Origin: Halalkalibacter suaedae
Lineage (GTDB): Bacteria > Bacillota > Bacilli > Bacillales > Bacillaceae_D
DNA: 64,000 bases
Direction of reading: 5' to 3'
Assembly: GCF_017939705.1 (NCBI RefSeq)
Contig: NZ_JAGKSQ010000001.1
Coordinates: forward strand, 310,001-374,000
Shown: positions 9,029-18,215 of the stretch, piece by piece
Layout: each line of letters opens with the position of its first letter
Numbering within the stretch: the stretch's first letter is position 1
Notes under the pieces: model-generated
Seen by the model: the letters and a program-made list of their open reading frames with translations, nothing else
What the model was told of the DNA's origin: nothing
Databases searched by the model: none
Position numbers and translations under genes: made by a program

Positions 9029-10105
9029 TTATCTTTTATATAAGCCAGAAGCTTGAAGCTGATTTACAAATTCATTGAATTGAGGTATGTCCATTTGCTG
9101 AGCAGAGTCAGAAAGTGCGACTGCAGGATCAGGATGAACTTCAGCCATTACTGCATCTGCACCAATTGCAAAGGCAGCTTTCGCACAAGGAAGTAATAAA
9201 TCTCTTCTTCCGGTTGAATGTGTAACATCAACTAAAACTGGTAAATGAGTTTCTTGCTTTAGAATAGGAACAGCAGAAATGTCTAACGTATTACGTGTCG
9301 CTGTTTCATATGTTCGTATACCACGCTCACATAGCATAACCTGGCTGTTTCCTTTAGAAACAACATATTCAGCTGCATGGATAAATTCAGAAATGGTACC
9401 TGACAGCCCACGCTTCAACAGGACAGGCTTATTAACGGATCCGACCGCATTAAGTAATTCAAAGTTTTGGGCGTTTCTCGCACCGACTTGGATGACATCA
9501 ACATAATCTAAAGCCATCTCAACATGCGCTGGATTAATAATCTCACTAATTACAACCATACCGAGTTCATCCGCAACACGTCTTAGAATTTGCAGGCCTT
9601 CTTCTCCCAAACCTTGGAAGTCATATGGGGACGTACGAGGTTTAAATGCCCCACCACGTAGTAATGTGATCCCACGTTCCTTAAGAGCCTTTGCAACTGC
9701 ATAGACTTGCTCATAGCTTTCAACGGCACATGGTCCCATGATCAAACGTTGCTCACCATCACCAATTGTTTCTCCCTTTAAATCGATAATTGTATTATCT
9801 GGGTGCTTTTTACGAGAAACAAGTAATGCCTTACTATTATCTTCTTCTTGTAATTCCAAACTAGCTTTGAAGATTTGTTTGAATAGATGCTGTAATGTTG
9901 CTGTTTCAAATGGTCCTTTGTTATTTGCTGCAATATGATCTAGCATACTCCGTTCTCTTACTGGATCAAATCGATTAACGCCTTGTGAACTTTTCACTTT
10001 ACCAATCTCTTGAACGAGTTCAGCACGCTTGTTAATCAATTCTAGAAGCTTCAGATTCACCTCGTCTAAGTCTGATCTCAACAAATCTAATTTCTCATTA
10101 CTCAC
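9029..10105 (-). CDS. aroA: Bifunctional chorismate mutase / DAHP synthase
   Basis: First step of the shikimate pathway (phosphoenolpyruvate plus erythrose-4-phosphate to DAHP), fused to chorismate mutase, which acts as the feedback sensor domain. Residues 1-90 are an all-helical AroQ mutase ([20 protein letters not shown], then the GKVKSSQG and DPVRERSML blocks). Residues about 110-350 are a type I-beta DAHP synthase barrel ([44 protein letters not shown]). The length of 358 matches B. subtilis AroA, where this symbol means DAHP synthase rather than EPSP synthase. The start is GTG with a GGAG RBS. It sits upstream of ccpA as in B. subtilis. Confidence 0.96.
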   Translation of the reverse strand: MSNEKLDLLRSDLDEVNLKLLELINKRAELVQEIGKVKSSQGVNRFDPVRERSMLDHIAANNKGPFETATLQHLFKQIFKASLELQEEDNSKALLVSRKKHPDNTIIDLKGETIGDGEQRLIMGPCAVESYEQVYAVAKALKERGITLLRGGAFKPRTSPYDFQGLGEEGLQILRRVADELGMVVISEIINPAHVEMALDYVDVIQVGARNAQNFELLNAVGSVNKPVLLKRGLSGTISEFIHAAEYVVSKGNSQVMLCERGIRTYETATRNTLDISAVPILKQETHLPVLVDVTHSTGRRDLLLPCAKAAFAIGADAVMAEVHPDPAVALSDSAQQMDIPQFNEFVNQLQASGLYKR

Positions 10106-10308
10106 TATACTCCACTCTCCCTCTTGGCTTCTTTATTGTTTTAACGTTATTATAAAGGAAAATAAATAAGATGTCACTACTTTCCTCTTTATTAATTAAA
10201 CGCTTTTAAGCACTAAAGTGATTTGATGTTTTTCTTACCTTTTAATAAAAACTCTAGTAGAATAACAAGATACTACAAAAACCATTATGAATGAAGGTGT
10301 TGATCTTC

Positions 10309-12486
10309 ATGACAACAAAACCATCTACATCTCCTCTATTTGCCCTAGACATTGGTACTCGCTCTGTTGTAGGACTTCTCTTAGAACCACAAGGCGATAC
10401 ATTTGAATTAATTGATTCCTATACTAAGGAGCATGCAGAACGTGCCATGCTTGATGGTCAAATTCACGATGTTCCCTCTGTAGCCAAAGTAATTGAGGAG
10501 ATTAAGCATGAACTTGAGCAAAGACACGGTCCATTAAAGAAAGTCTGTGTCGCTGCAGCAGGTCGATCTCTAAAGACGATTCGATCTCGTGTCGATATTG
10601 ATATTCAAACAAAACCAATGCTGACAAAGGATGATTTGCTTCACTTAGAGTTAAGTGCCGTTCAACATGCTCAATTTCAGCTCGCAAATGAACAAGAGGA
10701 CTCCAATACCGACTATTATTGTGTTGGATATTCAGTTTTGGTTTATCTATTAGATAATGAGCCAATCGGAAGTTTGCTTGACCAAACTGGAAAAGATGCT
10801 TCAGTAGAAGTTATTGCAACCTTTCTACCAAAGGTTGTTGTTGAATCTTTATTAGCCGCACTAGCAAGGGCTAACCTTGAACTTGAGGCACTAACACTAG
10901 AACCAATCGCAGCGATTAATGTATTAATACCTCCGTCCATGCGACGATTGAATGTCGCCTTAGTTGATATTGGTGCAGGTACGTCAGATATTGCACTAAC
11001 TGACGAAAATACAGTTATCGCTTATGGAATGGTTCCAGTTGCAGGGGATGAAATCACTGAAGCAATTAGTGATCATTTCCTACTAGACTTCCCTGAGGCT
11101 GAAATTCTCAAGCGTGAGTTGACTTATAACGATACAGTCGAGATTACTGATATTTTAGGAATGGAAACAACATTAGACCGAAAAGATGTCATTGAACCAA
11201 TTGAAAATTCAATCAAACAACTTGCCCGAACGATAACAGACGAAATTCTAAAGCTAAATGGGCACTCTCCAAAGGCTGTCATGCTTGTTGGAGGAGGAAG
11301 CTTAACTCCTAAATTACCAATCTACATTGCTGAGTTTCTTGATCTGCCAGTAAACCGAGTGGCAATACGAGGAGCGGATGCCATTAAGAAATTGGTGGTA
11401 CAAGACGGTATAAGCTATGGTCCCGAGCTTGTAACTCCTATTGGAATAGCTATTGCCGCGAAAGAAAACCCGATTGAATATATAAGTGTCACTGTAAACA
11501 ACCGAACTCTACGTCTGTTCGATGTGAAGACTTTAACTGTTGGTGATGGTCTCCTAGCTGCTGGAATTGATATTGCCAAGCTTTACGGAAAACCAGGACT
11601 TGCTCTAATGGTCACTGTTCAAAATCAATTGATTTCTGTTCCAGGAGAACATGGGGAACCACCAATTTTAATTAAAAATGGCGAAAAAACGATGTTGGAT
11701 GCTCCACTCGCTCCAAATGATAAGTTAATTGTCGAAAGGGGTAAAAGTGGACAGCAGGCATCCATTACTATCGAAGATTTGCTCGGGGACGTTCCATTAC
11801 TTTCAATTACGCTAAATAATATGAAAATGAACATTCCCGCTTCGATTATGTTAAATAGCAAGATTGTTGAACCTGAGACTCATGTTAATGACAGAGACCA
11901 CATTACCGTTGAGCAATTATCAACAATAAAGGAATTAGCACGATTAAGGCATATTCCGCTCAAAGCTTTTGAACCTTTTCGTATCCATGCAAACAATGAA
12001 ACCTGGGAATTTACAGAGCATATTCCAACGATTACAGTAAACGGCAAAACAACGACAATTGATGCGAAACTTGAACAACATGACATTGTTACCATTGACG
12101 AAACTAGAACTGATCCAAATCACAGTTATCGATTAGACCAACTTCTTAAATTAAAGGATATTCCCTTTCTAAAGGAACTTGATGTTTTTTATAATGATGA
12201 ACCTCTCTCGCTATCTAAATCAATTGTTGAGGTCTATCGCGATGACAAGCAACTTAATTTAAATGATTCGATCTTTGCTAACGACCGTCTGATTCTTAGA
12301 ACCAAAGAAATAGAACCCTTTATTTTGCAGGATATTTTCACTGTCATTGACATTGATATTGCCTCATTTTCAGGGAAGAAATTATCAATCGAGAAAAATA
12401 ATGAAGAAATTAGCTTTAGTTGTCCTTTAGTAAATGGAGATCGCATTAATATTTATGTAAAAGACAGTTTTGCAGCAAAGAGCTAA
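10309..12486 (+). CDS. FtsA/PilM-like actin-fold ATPase with a long beta-rich C-terminal extension
   Basis: The N-terminal 385 residues or so form an FtsA/PilM-type actin-like ATPase: LFALDIGTRSVVGLLLEP (phosphate 1), VALVDIGAGTSDIAL (phosphate 2) and AVMLVGGGSLTPKLP (adenosine motif). The remaining 340 residues are beta-rich, with recurring units that begin like V/I-x-V/L-N-N/G and end in L/N-D-x-I/L/V, resembling tandem small beta-grasp-type modules. That fold assignment is my inference. I chose the ATG at 10309, since AAGGTG lies nine bases before it and the ATG at 10291 has no RBS. A possible promoter, TTACCT-N17-TAGAAT, lies just upstream. Proteins of this type occur beside aroA in several Bacillaceae (recalled). 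Not ftsA itself, which belongs to the dcw cluster. Confidence 0.85.
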   Translation: MTTKPSTSPLFALDIGTRSVVGLLLEPQGDTFELIDSYTKEHAERAMLDGQIHDVPSVAKVIEEIKHELEQRHGPLKKVCVAAAGRSLKTIRSRVDIDIQTKPMLTKDDLLHLELSAVQHAQFQLANEQEDSNTDYYCVGYSVLVYLLDNEPIGSLLDQTGKDASVEVIATFLPKVVVESLLAALARANLELEALTLEPIAAINVLIPPSMRRLNVALVDIGAGTSDIALTDENTVIAYGMVPVAGDEITEAISDHFLLDFPEAEILKRELTYNDTVEITDILGMETTLDRKDVIEPIENSIKQLARTITDEILKLNGHSPKAVMLVGGGSLTPKLPIYIAEFLDLPVNRVAIRGADAIKKLVVQDGISYGPELVTPIGIAIAAKENPIEYISVTVNNRTLRLFDVKTLTVGDGLLAAGIDIAKLYGKPGLALMVTVQNQLISVPGEHGEPPILIKNGEKTMLDAPLAPNDKLIVERGKSGQQASITIEDLLGDVPLLSITLNNMKMNIPASIMLNSKIVEPETHVNDRDHITVEQLSTIKELARLRHIPLKAFEPFRIHANNETWEFTEHIPTITVNGKTTTIDAKLEQHDIVTIDETRTDPNHSYRLDQLLKLKDIPFLKELDVFYNDEPLSLSKSIVEVYRDDKQLNLNDSIFANDRLILRTKEIEPFILQDIFTVIDIDIASFSGKKLSIEKNNEEISFSCPLVNGDRINIYVKDSFAAKS

Positions 12487-12493
12487 ATAAAGA

Positions 12494-12536
12494 GGGGTGT
12501 CTCTTAAGGTCAGCTTTGACCTTAAAAGACACCCCT
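12494..12536. terminator. Bidirectional terminator between the FtsA-like gene and ytxH
   Basis: A long stem of about 19 bp with one mismatch (GGGGTGTCTCTTAAGGTCA against TGACCTTAAAAGACACCCC), between convergent genes. Confidence 0.85.
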
Positions 12537-12544
12537 TCAATATT

Positions 12545-12967
12545 TTATAATTTATCATCTTCCTCAACTTTAGCTTGGATATCGTCAACTTCCTGCTTCA
12601 CTGTTTCCGCAACTTCTTGTTCTGCAGCATTTACAGTGGAAGTTAAATCCTCAGCTAATTCATCTCCAGTTGACTTCGCACTTGCTGCGACTTCCTTCAC
12701 CTTATCAACGACTTGATTCGATTGATCCGAGACTACTTTAGCAATCGTGCTCGATTTATCTTTCGCATATGAAGCCCATTCACTGCCTTTGTCATACGCT
12801 GTCGTCGTGAATTGACTTGTTTTCTCTCTCGCTAATTGTGCTTGTTCGTTCAGGTCACTACGTAATTCTTTACCCGATTTAGGTGCTAGAAATAATGCAG
12901 CTGAAGCTCCAACAATACCACCAATTAACGTACCAATAAAGAAATCTTTAGTATTCATATCACTCAT
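12545..12967 (-). CDS. ytxH: YtxH-family general stress protein
   Basis: A small membrane-anchored protein of the YtxH family. The N-terminal hydrophobic segment FIGTLIGGIVGASAALFLAP (residues 9-28) is followed by the family mark KSGKELRSDL and a long charged amphipathic helical tail with Ala/Lys/Glu repeats. No catalytic motif is visible. It overlaps ytxG by four bases (ATGA), so the two are translated together. A consensus sigma-B promoter lies upstream of ytxG, consistent with the sigma-B and sigma-H controlled ytxGHJ stress operon of B. subtilis. No ytxJ follows here. Confidence 0.92.
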   Translation of the reverse strand: MSDMNTKDFFIGTLIGGIVGASAALFLAPKSGKELRSDLNEQAQLAREKTSQFTTTAYDKGSEWASYAKDKSSTIAKVVSDQSNQVVDKVKEVAASAKSTGDELAEDLTSTVNAAEQEVAETVKQEVDDIQAKVEEDDKL

Positions 12968-13407
12968 ATTAATTCCTCCTCTGATTTAGAAACTTTTTGG
13001 TTTTTTTTATCCTTAAACTTTGCATATAGATCAATCGCAACATTTCCCCATTGAACAGCTTGTGCAATCTGATCAGATTGTTTCACTGCCTGAGTTGAAA
13101 CCGTTGTGGACATATGTCGGATCGATCTTGTGATCTGACCAACAGAGTCACCTAGTTCCTTTACAGAGGAAAACACAGTATTTAATGATTGCGATTTTTC
13201 CTGGAGATCATCAGCTAAACGATTCGTTCGATGAAGAAGTTCCTCAGATTCTCTTGTAATACCCTTCATTTGAACCTCAAGTCCTGCCACTGTATTTGCA
13301 AGGTGATCAAGAGTACGGTTAGCTGATTTCAACGTACGAATAAGGTAAATAACTAAAAAAGCAAAAGCAATAGCGACGATAAAGGCACTTATGTACAATA
13401 AGTTCAT
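12964..13407 (-). CDS. ytxG: YtxG, DUF948 family membrane stress protein
   Basis: 147 residues: a single N-terminal transmembrane helix (about residues 4-24) followed by a coiled-coil-like helical region (about 25-115) rich in heptad hydrophobics, then a short basic C-terminus. This is the DUF948/YtxG layout; no enzymatic motif is present. A very strong AGGAGGTGA RBS precedes the ATG. It is first of ytxGH, with a sigma-B promoter about 50 bases upstream. The coiled coil suggests a structural or scaffolding role, not shown by sequence alone. Confidence 0.92.
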   Translation of the reverse strand: MNLLYISAFIVAIAFAFLVIYLIRTLKSANRTLDHLANTVAGLEVQMKGITRESEELLHRTNRLADDLQEKSQSLNTVFSSVKELGDSVGQITRSIRHMSTTVSTQAVKQSDQIAQAVQWGNVAIDLYAKFKDKKNQKVSKSEEELI

Positions 13408-13455
13408 TTCTTTTCTTCACCTCCTACTATACATATAGATGGTCTAATGAACTTA

Positions 13456-13481
13456 ATACCCATTTTTACATTATTTTAAAC
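13456..13481 (-). promoter_or_regulatory. Sigma-B promoter of ytxGH
   Basis: On the minus strand GTTTAA (13481-13476), a 14-bp spacer and GGGTAT (13461-13456), an exact match to the sigma-B consensus, ending 48 bases before the ytxG ATG. Confidence 0.85.
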
Positions 13482-13597
13482 CTACACCTTTTAAACATTC
13501 TATTTTCAAATAAGGTTATCCTGCATCTTTTTCACAATTACTGTTAAGTTGTCGAGATTTCGTATACAATAATCGAGAAGGTGAAGGAGGATAATAG

Positions 13598-14713
13598 ATG
13601 AGAGATCAAAGAATTCATACGCTTGCAAGGAAACTAATTACCTATTCTGTCGATTTAAAAAAGGGAGAAAAGGTCCTAATTGAAAATTTTGGTTTACAAA
13701 GAGAACTTGTAACCGCATTAGTTGAAGAGGCTTACCGAGTCGGCGGTTTACCATTTGTCCTTTTAAAGGATCATCAGGTTGATCGTTCTTTGTTACTCGG
13801 GGCACAGGAAGAACAGCTAGCGATGACCGCTGCATTTGAAGCACAAGTCATGAGTGAAATGGATGCATATATTGGGCTTAGAGCTGGGGATAATATCTCC
13901 GAATTCTCAGACGTCCCAAATGACAAATTAGCTCTCTACGGCAAAACGGTTGGAACGAAGGTGCACAGTGAGATTCGTGTACCAAAAACAAAATGGGTTG
14001 TACTAAGATATCCAAGCCCAGCGATGGCTCAATTAGCAAATATGAGTACAGAAGGCTTCGAAGACTTTTATTTTAATGTATGTAATCTAGATTATTCTAA
14101 GATGGATCTGGCAATGGATGGGCTCGTTTCTTTATTAAACAGAACAAACAAGGTTCAAATTAAGGGACCAGGTACGGATCTATCTTTCTCTATTAAAGAC
14201 ATTCCAGCGATTAAATGTGCTGGCAAATTGAACATACCTGACGGTGAGGTGTACACTGCACCTGTGCGCGATTCCGTTAATGGAACGATTACATACAATA
14301 CAGCTTCTCCATATCAAGGGTTTACGTTTGAAAATATTTCTTTCACATTTGAAAATGGAAAAATAGTTAAGGCGACTGCTAATGATTCAGAACGAATTAA
14401 CAATATTCTTGATACCGATGATGGATCTCGTTATATTGGAGAATTTGCTATTGGCGTTAATCCGTTTATCAAACATCCTATGAAAGATATTTTGTTTGAT
14501 GAGAAAATTGATGGAAGTTTCCACTTTACACCTGGCCAATGCTACGATGTTGCACCAAATGGAAATAACTCTTCCATTCATTGGGACATTGTCATGATCC
14601 AACGTGAAGATTATGGCGGTGGCGAAATTTACTTTGATGATGTTCTAATCAGAAAAGATGGACGTTTCGTTATCCCAGAACTTGAGGCATTAAACCCTGA
14701 GAATTTAATTTAA
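13598..14713 (+). CDS. ampS: M29 family aminopeptidase
   Basis: Cytosolic dinuclear-metal aminopeptidase releasing N-terminal residues from peptides. The M29 signatures are present: the first metal glutamate in NIPDGEVYTAPVRDSVNG (about residues 210-227), the second in IGEFAIGVNP (about 280-289), and the histidine and aspartate ligands in SSIHWDIVMI near residue 330. At 371 residues it is shorter than B. subtilis AmpS (about 410), so it may be a distinct M29 subgroup; the symbol is by family. A strong GGAGG RBS and its own terminator suggest a monocistronic unit. Confidence 0.88.
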   Translation: MRDQRIHTLARKLITYSVDLKKGEKVLIENFGLQRELVTALVEEAYRVGGLPFVLLKDHQVDRSLLLGAQEEQLAMTAAFEAQVMSEMDAYIGLRAGDNISEFSDVPNDKLALYGKTVGTKVHSEIRVPKTKWVVLRYPSPAMAQLANMSTEGFEDFYFNVCNLDYSKMDLAMDGLVSLLNRTNKVQIKGPGTDLSFSIKDIPAIKCAGKLNIPDGEVYTAPVRDSVNGTITYNTASPYQGFTFENISFTFENGKIVKATANDSERINNILDTDDGSRYIGEFAIGVNPFIKHPMKDILFDEKIDGSFHFTPGQCYDVAPNGNNSSIHWDIVMIQREDYGGGEIYFDDVLIRKDGRFVIPELEALNPENLI

Positions 14714-14732
14714 GACTAACACCTTTGTACAG

Positions 14733-14767
14733 AAAATCGCTCAGAGTTTTAAGCTCTGGGCGATTTT
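14733..14767 (+). terminator. Terminator after the M29 aminopeptidase
   Basis: A 14-bp stem with one G-T pair (14733-14746 with 14754-14767) ending in a run of T, 19 bases after the stop. Confidence 0.85.
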
Positions 14768-14884
14768 TGATTTACTCTTTTATAGCGAAAATCTATTATC
14801 GTACTTAATTTCAAATGACTTACATTTCTCTAGTCGCTTTTAGTAGCATAATTTCCATTTACTACAATTACATCCCCAAAAATA

Positions 14885-14909
14885 TGTGAACTATTGCTCT
14901 TTGTTCACA
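14885..14909 (-). terminator. Possible terminator after the acyl-CoA synthetase
   Basis: A TGTGAAC/GTTCACA stem (14885-14891 with 14903-14909) followed by TATTTTTGG on the minus strand, about 54 bases after the stop. Confidence 0.4.
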
Positions 14910-14962
14910 AAAAAATGGCCCAGGTCGTCATGTGATTATAATCTACGGCCGTTTCTGAAGGA

Positions 14963-16537
14963 TTATCTATTTTCCCAATTTCTCAAGTCAACTCTCTTTA
15001 TTTTCCCTGAATCGGTTTTTGGCAACTGAGGAACAAACTCTATCTGTCTAGGGTACTTGTAAGGTGCAGTTATTTCCTTTACAAAATTCTGCATCTCCTT
15101 AATAAGCTCAGGTGAACCCTTTACTCCATTTTGCAAAACAACAAATGCTTTAACAACATTTCCTCTTATTTCATCAGGACTTGCAACAGCAGCACATTCA
15201 ACGATAGCTGGATGATTCATAAGTGCATCCTCGATTTCAAATGGTCCTATCGTATAACCTGAACTTATGATCACATCGTCACTTCTACCTTGGAACCAAT
15301 AAAAGCCTTCAGCATCTTTGCTAGCGCGATCACCAGTTAAAAAATACTCACCGTTATAGGATAGAGTCGTTTTTTCAGGATCCTTGTAATACATTTTAAA
15401 GAGGGCAGGCAATTCTTTTTTTATTGCAATGTCGCCAACCTCTCCTGTTTTCACTGGAAGACCCTCTTCATTAATAATTTCTATTGTTCCATCAATGATT
15501 GGCTTTCCCATTGAACCGACTCGATGCTCTGCACCTTGAACAGTTCCAATCAAAAGCGTACTTTCTGTTTGACCATAGCCATCTCTGATTTGGATATTAA
15601 ATGTATCCTTAAAGACGTCGATCACTTCTCTGTTAAGAGCTTCACCTGCAGAAACCGCACTTCGTAAATTCGAAAGATTATATTGAGCCAAATCCTCTGC
15701 CTTGACCATCATTCGATACTCAGTTGGTGTACAACATAAAACACTAATCTGTTGATCCTGGAGCAACTGTAAGTATGTCGCCGCAGAGAACTTCCCTTGA
15801 TAAACAAACCCTGTTGCTCCAGATCCTAGTATAGAAAGAAAAGGTGACCATACCCACTTTTGCCAACCCGGAGCAGCTGTTGCCCATACCATGTCTTCTC
15901 CATTGATATTAAGCCATTCTTTTGCCGCAATACGAATATGGGCATAACCCCAGCTATGCGTATGGGCCACACCTTTGGGATTGCCTGTTGTTCCTGATGT
16001 ATAGGCTAAAAAGGCTAGATCATCACGTTTGGTTGTCTCATTATTGAAATCCTCCGAGGCATCATTAAGTATCTGGCCAATCTCTAGCCATCCCGGTTCC
16101 AATCCTCCGAAGACAATTTTATGATTAAGGTACGGGAGATCAACATCAATTGCATCAATCTCTTCTGTGAAATCCGTATAGGAGATCACAGCTTTAGCTT
16201 CGGAATGATTTAATCGATAAGCTAGGTCCTTAGCTCGTAGTAATTCAGAGGCAGGAATAATAACAAACCCTGCTTTTAAACAGGCCATATAGATTGTATA
16301 AGACTCTATTAAACGTGTAGTCACAACAAGTACACGATCTCCCTTTTGTAAGCCTAAATCATACAAACCATTCGCAAGTTTATTTGATTCTTTAATAAGA
16401 TCATTATATGAAATGGTCCTTTTCTCTCCTAAATCATTCAGATAGACCAATGCTAACTTATCTGAAGCATGCTTCTCAATCTCTTGAGTGATATTATAAT
16501 TTTCTAGTGCAATTAGATGATGCATCGTATTAACCAT
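14963..16537 (-). CDS. ytcI: Acyl-CoA synthetase of the AcsA/MbcS type
   Basis: A second ANL-family ligase activating a short- or branched-chain carboxylate with ATP and CoA. Motifs: LAYTSGTTGNPKGVAHTH (P-loop), DGYGQTEST (adenylate motif), TGDRASKDAEGFYWFQGR (hinge), and C-terminal PKTDSGKIKR with the catalytic lysine. At 524 residues it is shorter than AcsA and close to B. subtilis YtcI, named MbcS for methylbutyryl-CoA synthetase activity; the substrate here is not shown by sequence. GAGGT lies about ten bases before the chosen ATG; a second ATG is four codons in. The SGK context resembles the AcuA acetylation site of AcsA. Confidence 0.85.
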   Translation of the reverse strand: MVNTMHHLIALENYNITQEIEKHASDKLALVYLNDLGEKRTISYNDLIKESNKLANGLYDLGLQKGDRVLVVTTRLIESYTIYMACLKAGFVIIPASELLRAKDLAYRLNHSEAKAVISYTDFTEEIDAIDVDLPYLNHKIVFGGLEPGWLEIGQILNDASEDFNNETTKRDDLAFLAYTSGTTGNPKGVAHTHSWGYAHIRIAAKEWLNINGEDMVWATAAPGWQKWVWSPFLSILGSGATGFVYQGKFSAATYLQLLQDQQISVLCCTPTEYRMMVKAEDLAQYNLSNLRSAVSAGEALNREVIDVFKDTFNIQIRDGYGQTESTLLIGTVQGAEHRVGSMGKPIIDGTIEIINEEGLPVKTGEVGDIAIKKELPALFKMYYKDPEKTTLSYNGEYFLTGDRASKDAEGFYWFQGRSDDVIISSGYTIGPFEIEDALMNHPAIVECAAVASPDEIRGNVVKAFVVLQNGVKGSPELIKEMQNFVKEITAPYKYPRQIEFVPQLPKTDSGKIKRVDLRNWENR

Positions 16538-16680
16538 TGGAAATTCAACCTCAATTCATTAAAGTATCAAAATCTTATTATGTAGTGGTTTATGATATTA
16601 CTAGTTCCATAGTATACTATAATCAATTAAGCATTTAAAACTAATAGAGCTTCTATTAAATTATTTTTAAACAAAAACAA

Positions 16681-16713
16681 AAGCAGTTCAATTTTTCGCA
16701 AATTGAACTGCTT
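16681..16713 (-). terminator. Terminator after murC
   Basis: A perfect 14-bp stem (16681-16694 with 16700-16713) followed on the minus strand by TTTTGTTTTTGTTT. Confidence 0.9.
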
Positions 16714-16758
16714 TTTATTGTTTTGTGGACATAAACTAATCAATTGCCACAGAATAAT

Positions 16759-18051
16759 TTATACAAGCTTTTCATAGGCAGCTTGAAACTTTTGAACATC
16801 CCCTGCTCCCATGAATAAGAGAACACTATTTTCGTGCTTTTTCAGTAGGTCTACAGATTCTTCAGAAATTAAGTAAGCACCATCAATCAGCTCTTGGAGA
16901 TCTTGAATCGTCAATACACCCGAGTTCTCGCGTGCTGATCCAAAAATATCGCATAAATAGACATAGTTTGCCTCACTTAGTGAAGCCGCAAATTCCTTCA
17001 AGAACATCTTCGTTCGAGTAAAAGTATGTGGTTGAAAAATAGCGACAACATCCTTTTGTGGATATTTTTGCTTAGCAGATTCGATTGTTGCTGCAATTTC
17101 AGTCGGGTGATGTGCATAGTCATCAATAAGAATTTGATTATTAACGACCTTCTCGCTAAAGCGTCTCTTTACCCCTTGGAATGTTTTAATATGTTCAGCA
17201 GCTACCTGTGCCGGCACATTTTCATAGTGGCATAGTGCTATAACAGCTAAAGTGTTTAGAATATGATGGTTCCCAAACCCTCGAATTGTAAAGGCTCCAT
17301 ATAAATTATTACGGACAAACACATCAAAGTGCGTTCCCTCAGGAGTGACTTCTACATTCCGAGCTTGAAAATCATTGTCCTCATCAAAACCGTAATAAAC
17401 AACAGGAACATTCGCTCGAATTCCTTGTAAATGTCCATCATCTCCACAAGCAATAATTGCCTTCTTCACCTGCATCGCCATCTCCTGAAAAGCAGAGAAG
17501 ACATCATTGACGTCCTTAAAATAGTCCGGATGATCAAAGTCAATATTTGTCATAATACAATAGTCAGGATTATAATTTAAAAAATGACGTCGGTATTCAC
17601 ATGCTTCAAAGACGAAGTAGGATGAATTTTCCTCACCTTTGCCAGTTCCATCTCCAATTAAATAAGATGTTGGGTAGGCAGATCCTAACACGTGAGATAG
17701 CAATCCAGTTGTTGATGTTTTACCGTGCGAACCAGTTATGGCGACACTTGTAAAATTTTGAATGAACTCTCCTAGAAACGTCGGATATTTCTTGACTTCT
17801 AGCCCAAGCTCTCTAGCACGAACCATTTCTTCATGATCTTCCCCGTATGCAGCCGAAACAACGATTTTTTGATCGTCTTTAATGTTTTCTCGCTGAAATG
17901 GAAGTAAATCAATTCCTTTTTGTTCTAATGGTTTCTGTGTAAAAAATGTCTTCTCGACATCTGAGCCCTGCACAGGAAACTTCATGTCATGAAGGATCTG
18001 TGCCAAAGCACTCATCCCTGAACCTTTTATTCCAATAAAATGATATGTCAT
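16759..18051 (-). CDS. murC: UDP-N-acetylmuramate--L-alanine ligase
   Basis: Cytoplasmic step of peptidoglycan precursor synthesis: adds L-Ala to UDP-MurNAc. Three Mur-ligase domains: N-terminal Rossmann domain ([18 protein letters not shown], residues 3-20), central ATPase with P-loop [13 protein letters not shown] (about 103-115) and the [10 protein letters not shown] block, and a C-terminal domain starting near [11 protein letters not shown]. The 430 residues match B. subtilis MurC. The ATG at 18051 has GGAGGT seven bases upstream; the frame also contains a GTG seven codons earlier that lacks an RBS. It lies downstream of sftA as in B. subtilis. Confidence 0.97.
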   Translation of the reverse strand: MTYHFIGIKGSGMSALAQILHDMKFPVQGSDVEKTFFTQKPLEQKGIDLLPFQRENIKDDQKIVVSAAYGEDHEEMVRARELGLEVKKYPTFLGEFIQNFTSVAITGSHGKTSTTGLLSHVLGSAYPTSYLIGDGTGKGEENSSYFVFEACEYRRHFLNYNPDYCIMTNIDFDHPDYFKDVNDVFSAFQEMAMQVKKAIIACGDDGHLQGIRANVPVVYYGFDEDNDFQARNVEVTPEGTHFDVFVRNNLYGAFTIRGFGNHHILNTLAVIALCHYENVPAQVAAEHIKTFQGVKRRFSEKVVNNQILIDDYAHHPTEIAATIESAKQKYPQKDVVAIFQPHTFTRTKMFLKEFAASLSEANYVYLCDIFGSARENSGVLTIQDLQELIDGAYLISEESVDLLKKHENSVLLFMGAGDVQKFQAAYEKLV

Positions 18052-18184
18052 AGTTGGACCTCCAAATTCCACAGCGTTTAATTATGTCCACACCGTCGTT
18101 CATTACCCCACATAGAGAAAAAACGAAACACTTGCCCACCGTTCTCCTCTGTTCACCCAATAGTATATGTAATAACATGAAGAA

Positions 18185-18210
18185 AAGACCCACTGAAGCC
18201 TGCAGGTCTT
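18185..18210 (-). terminator. Weak terminator after the nicotinate phosphoribosyltransferase gene
   Basis: An AAGACC/GGTCTT stem followed by TTCTTC on the minus strand, six bases past the stop. The short stem makes it uncertain. Confidence 0.4.
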
Positions 18211-18215
18211 CCCAT

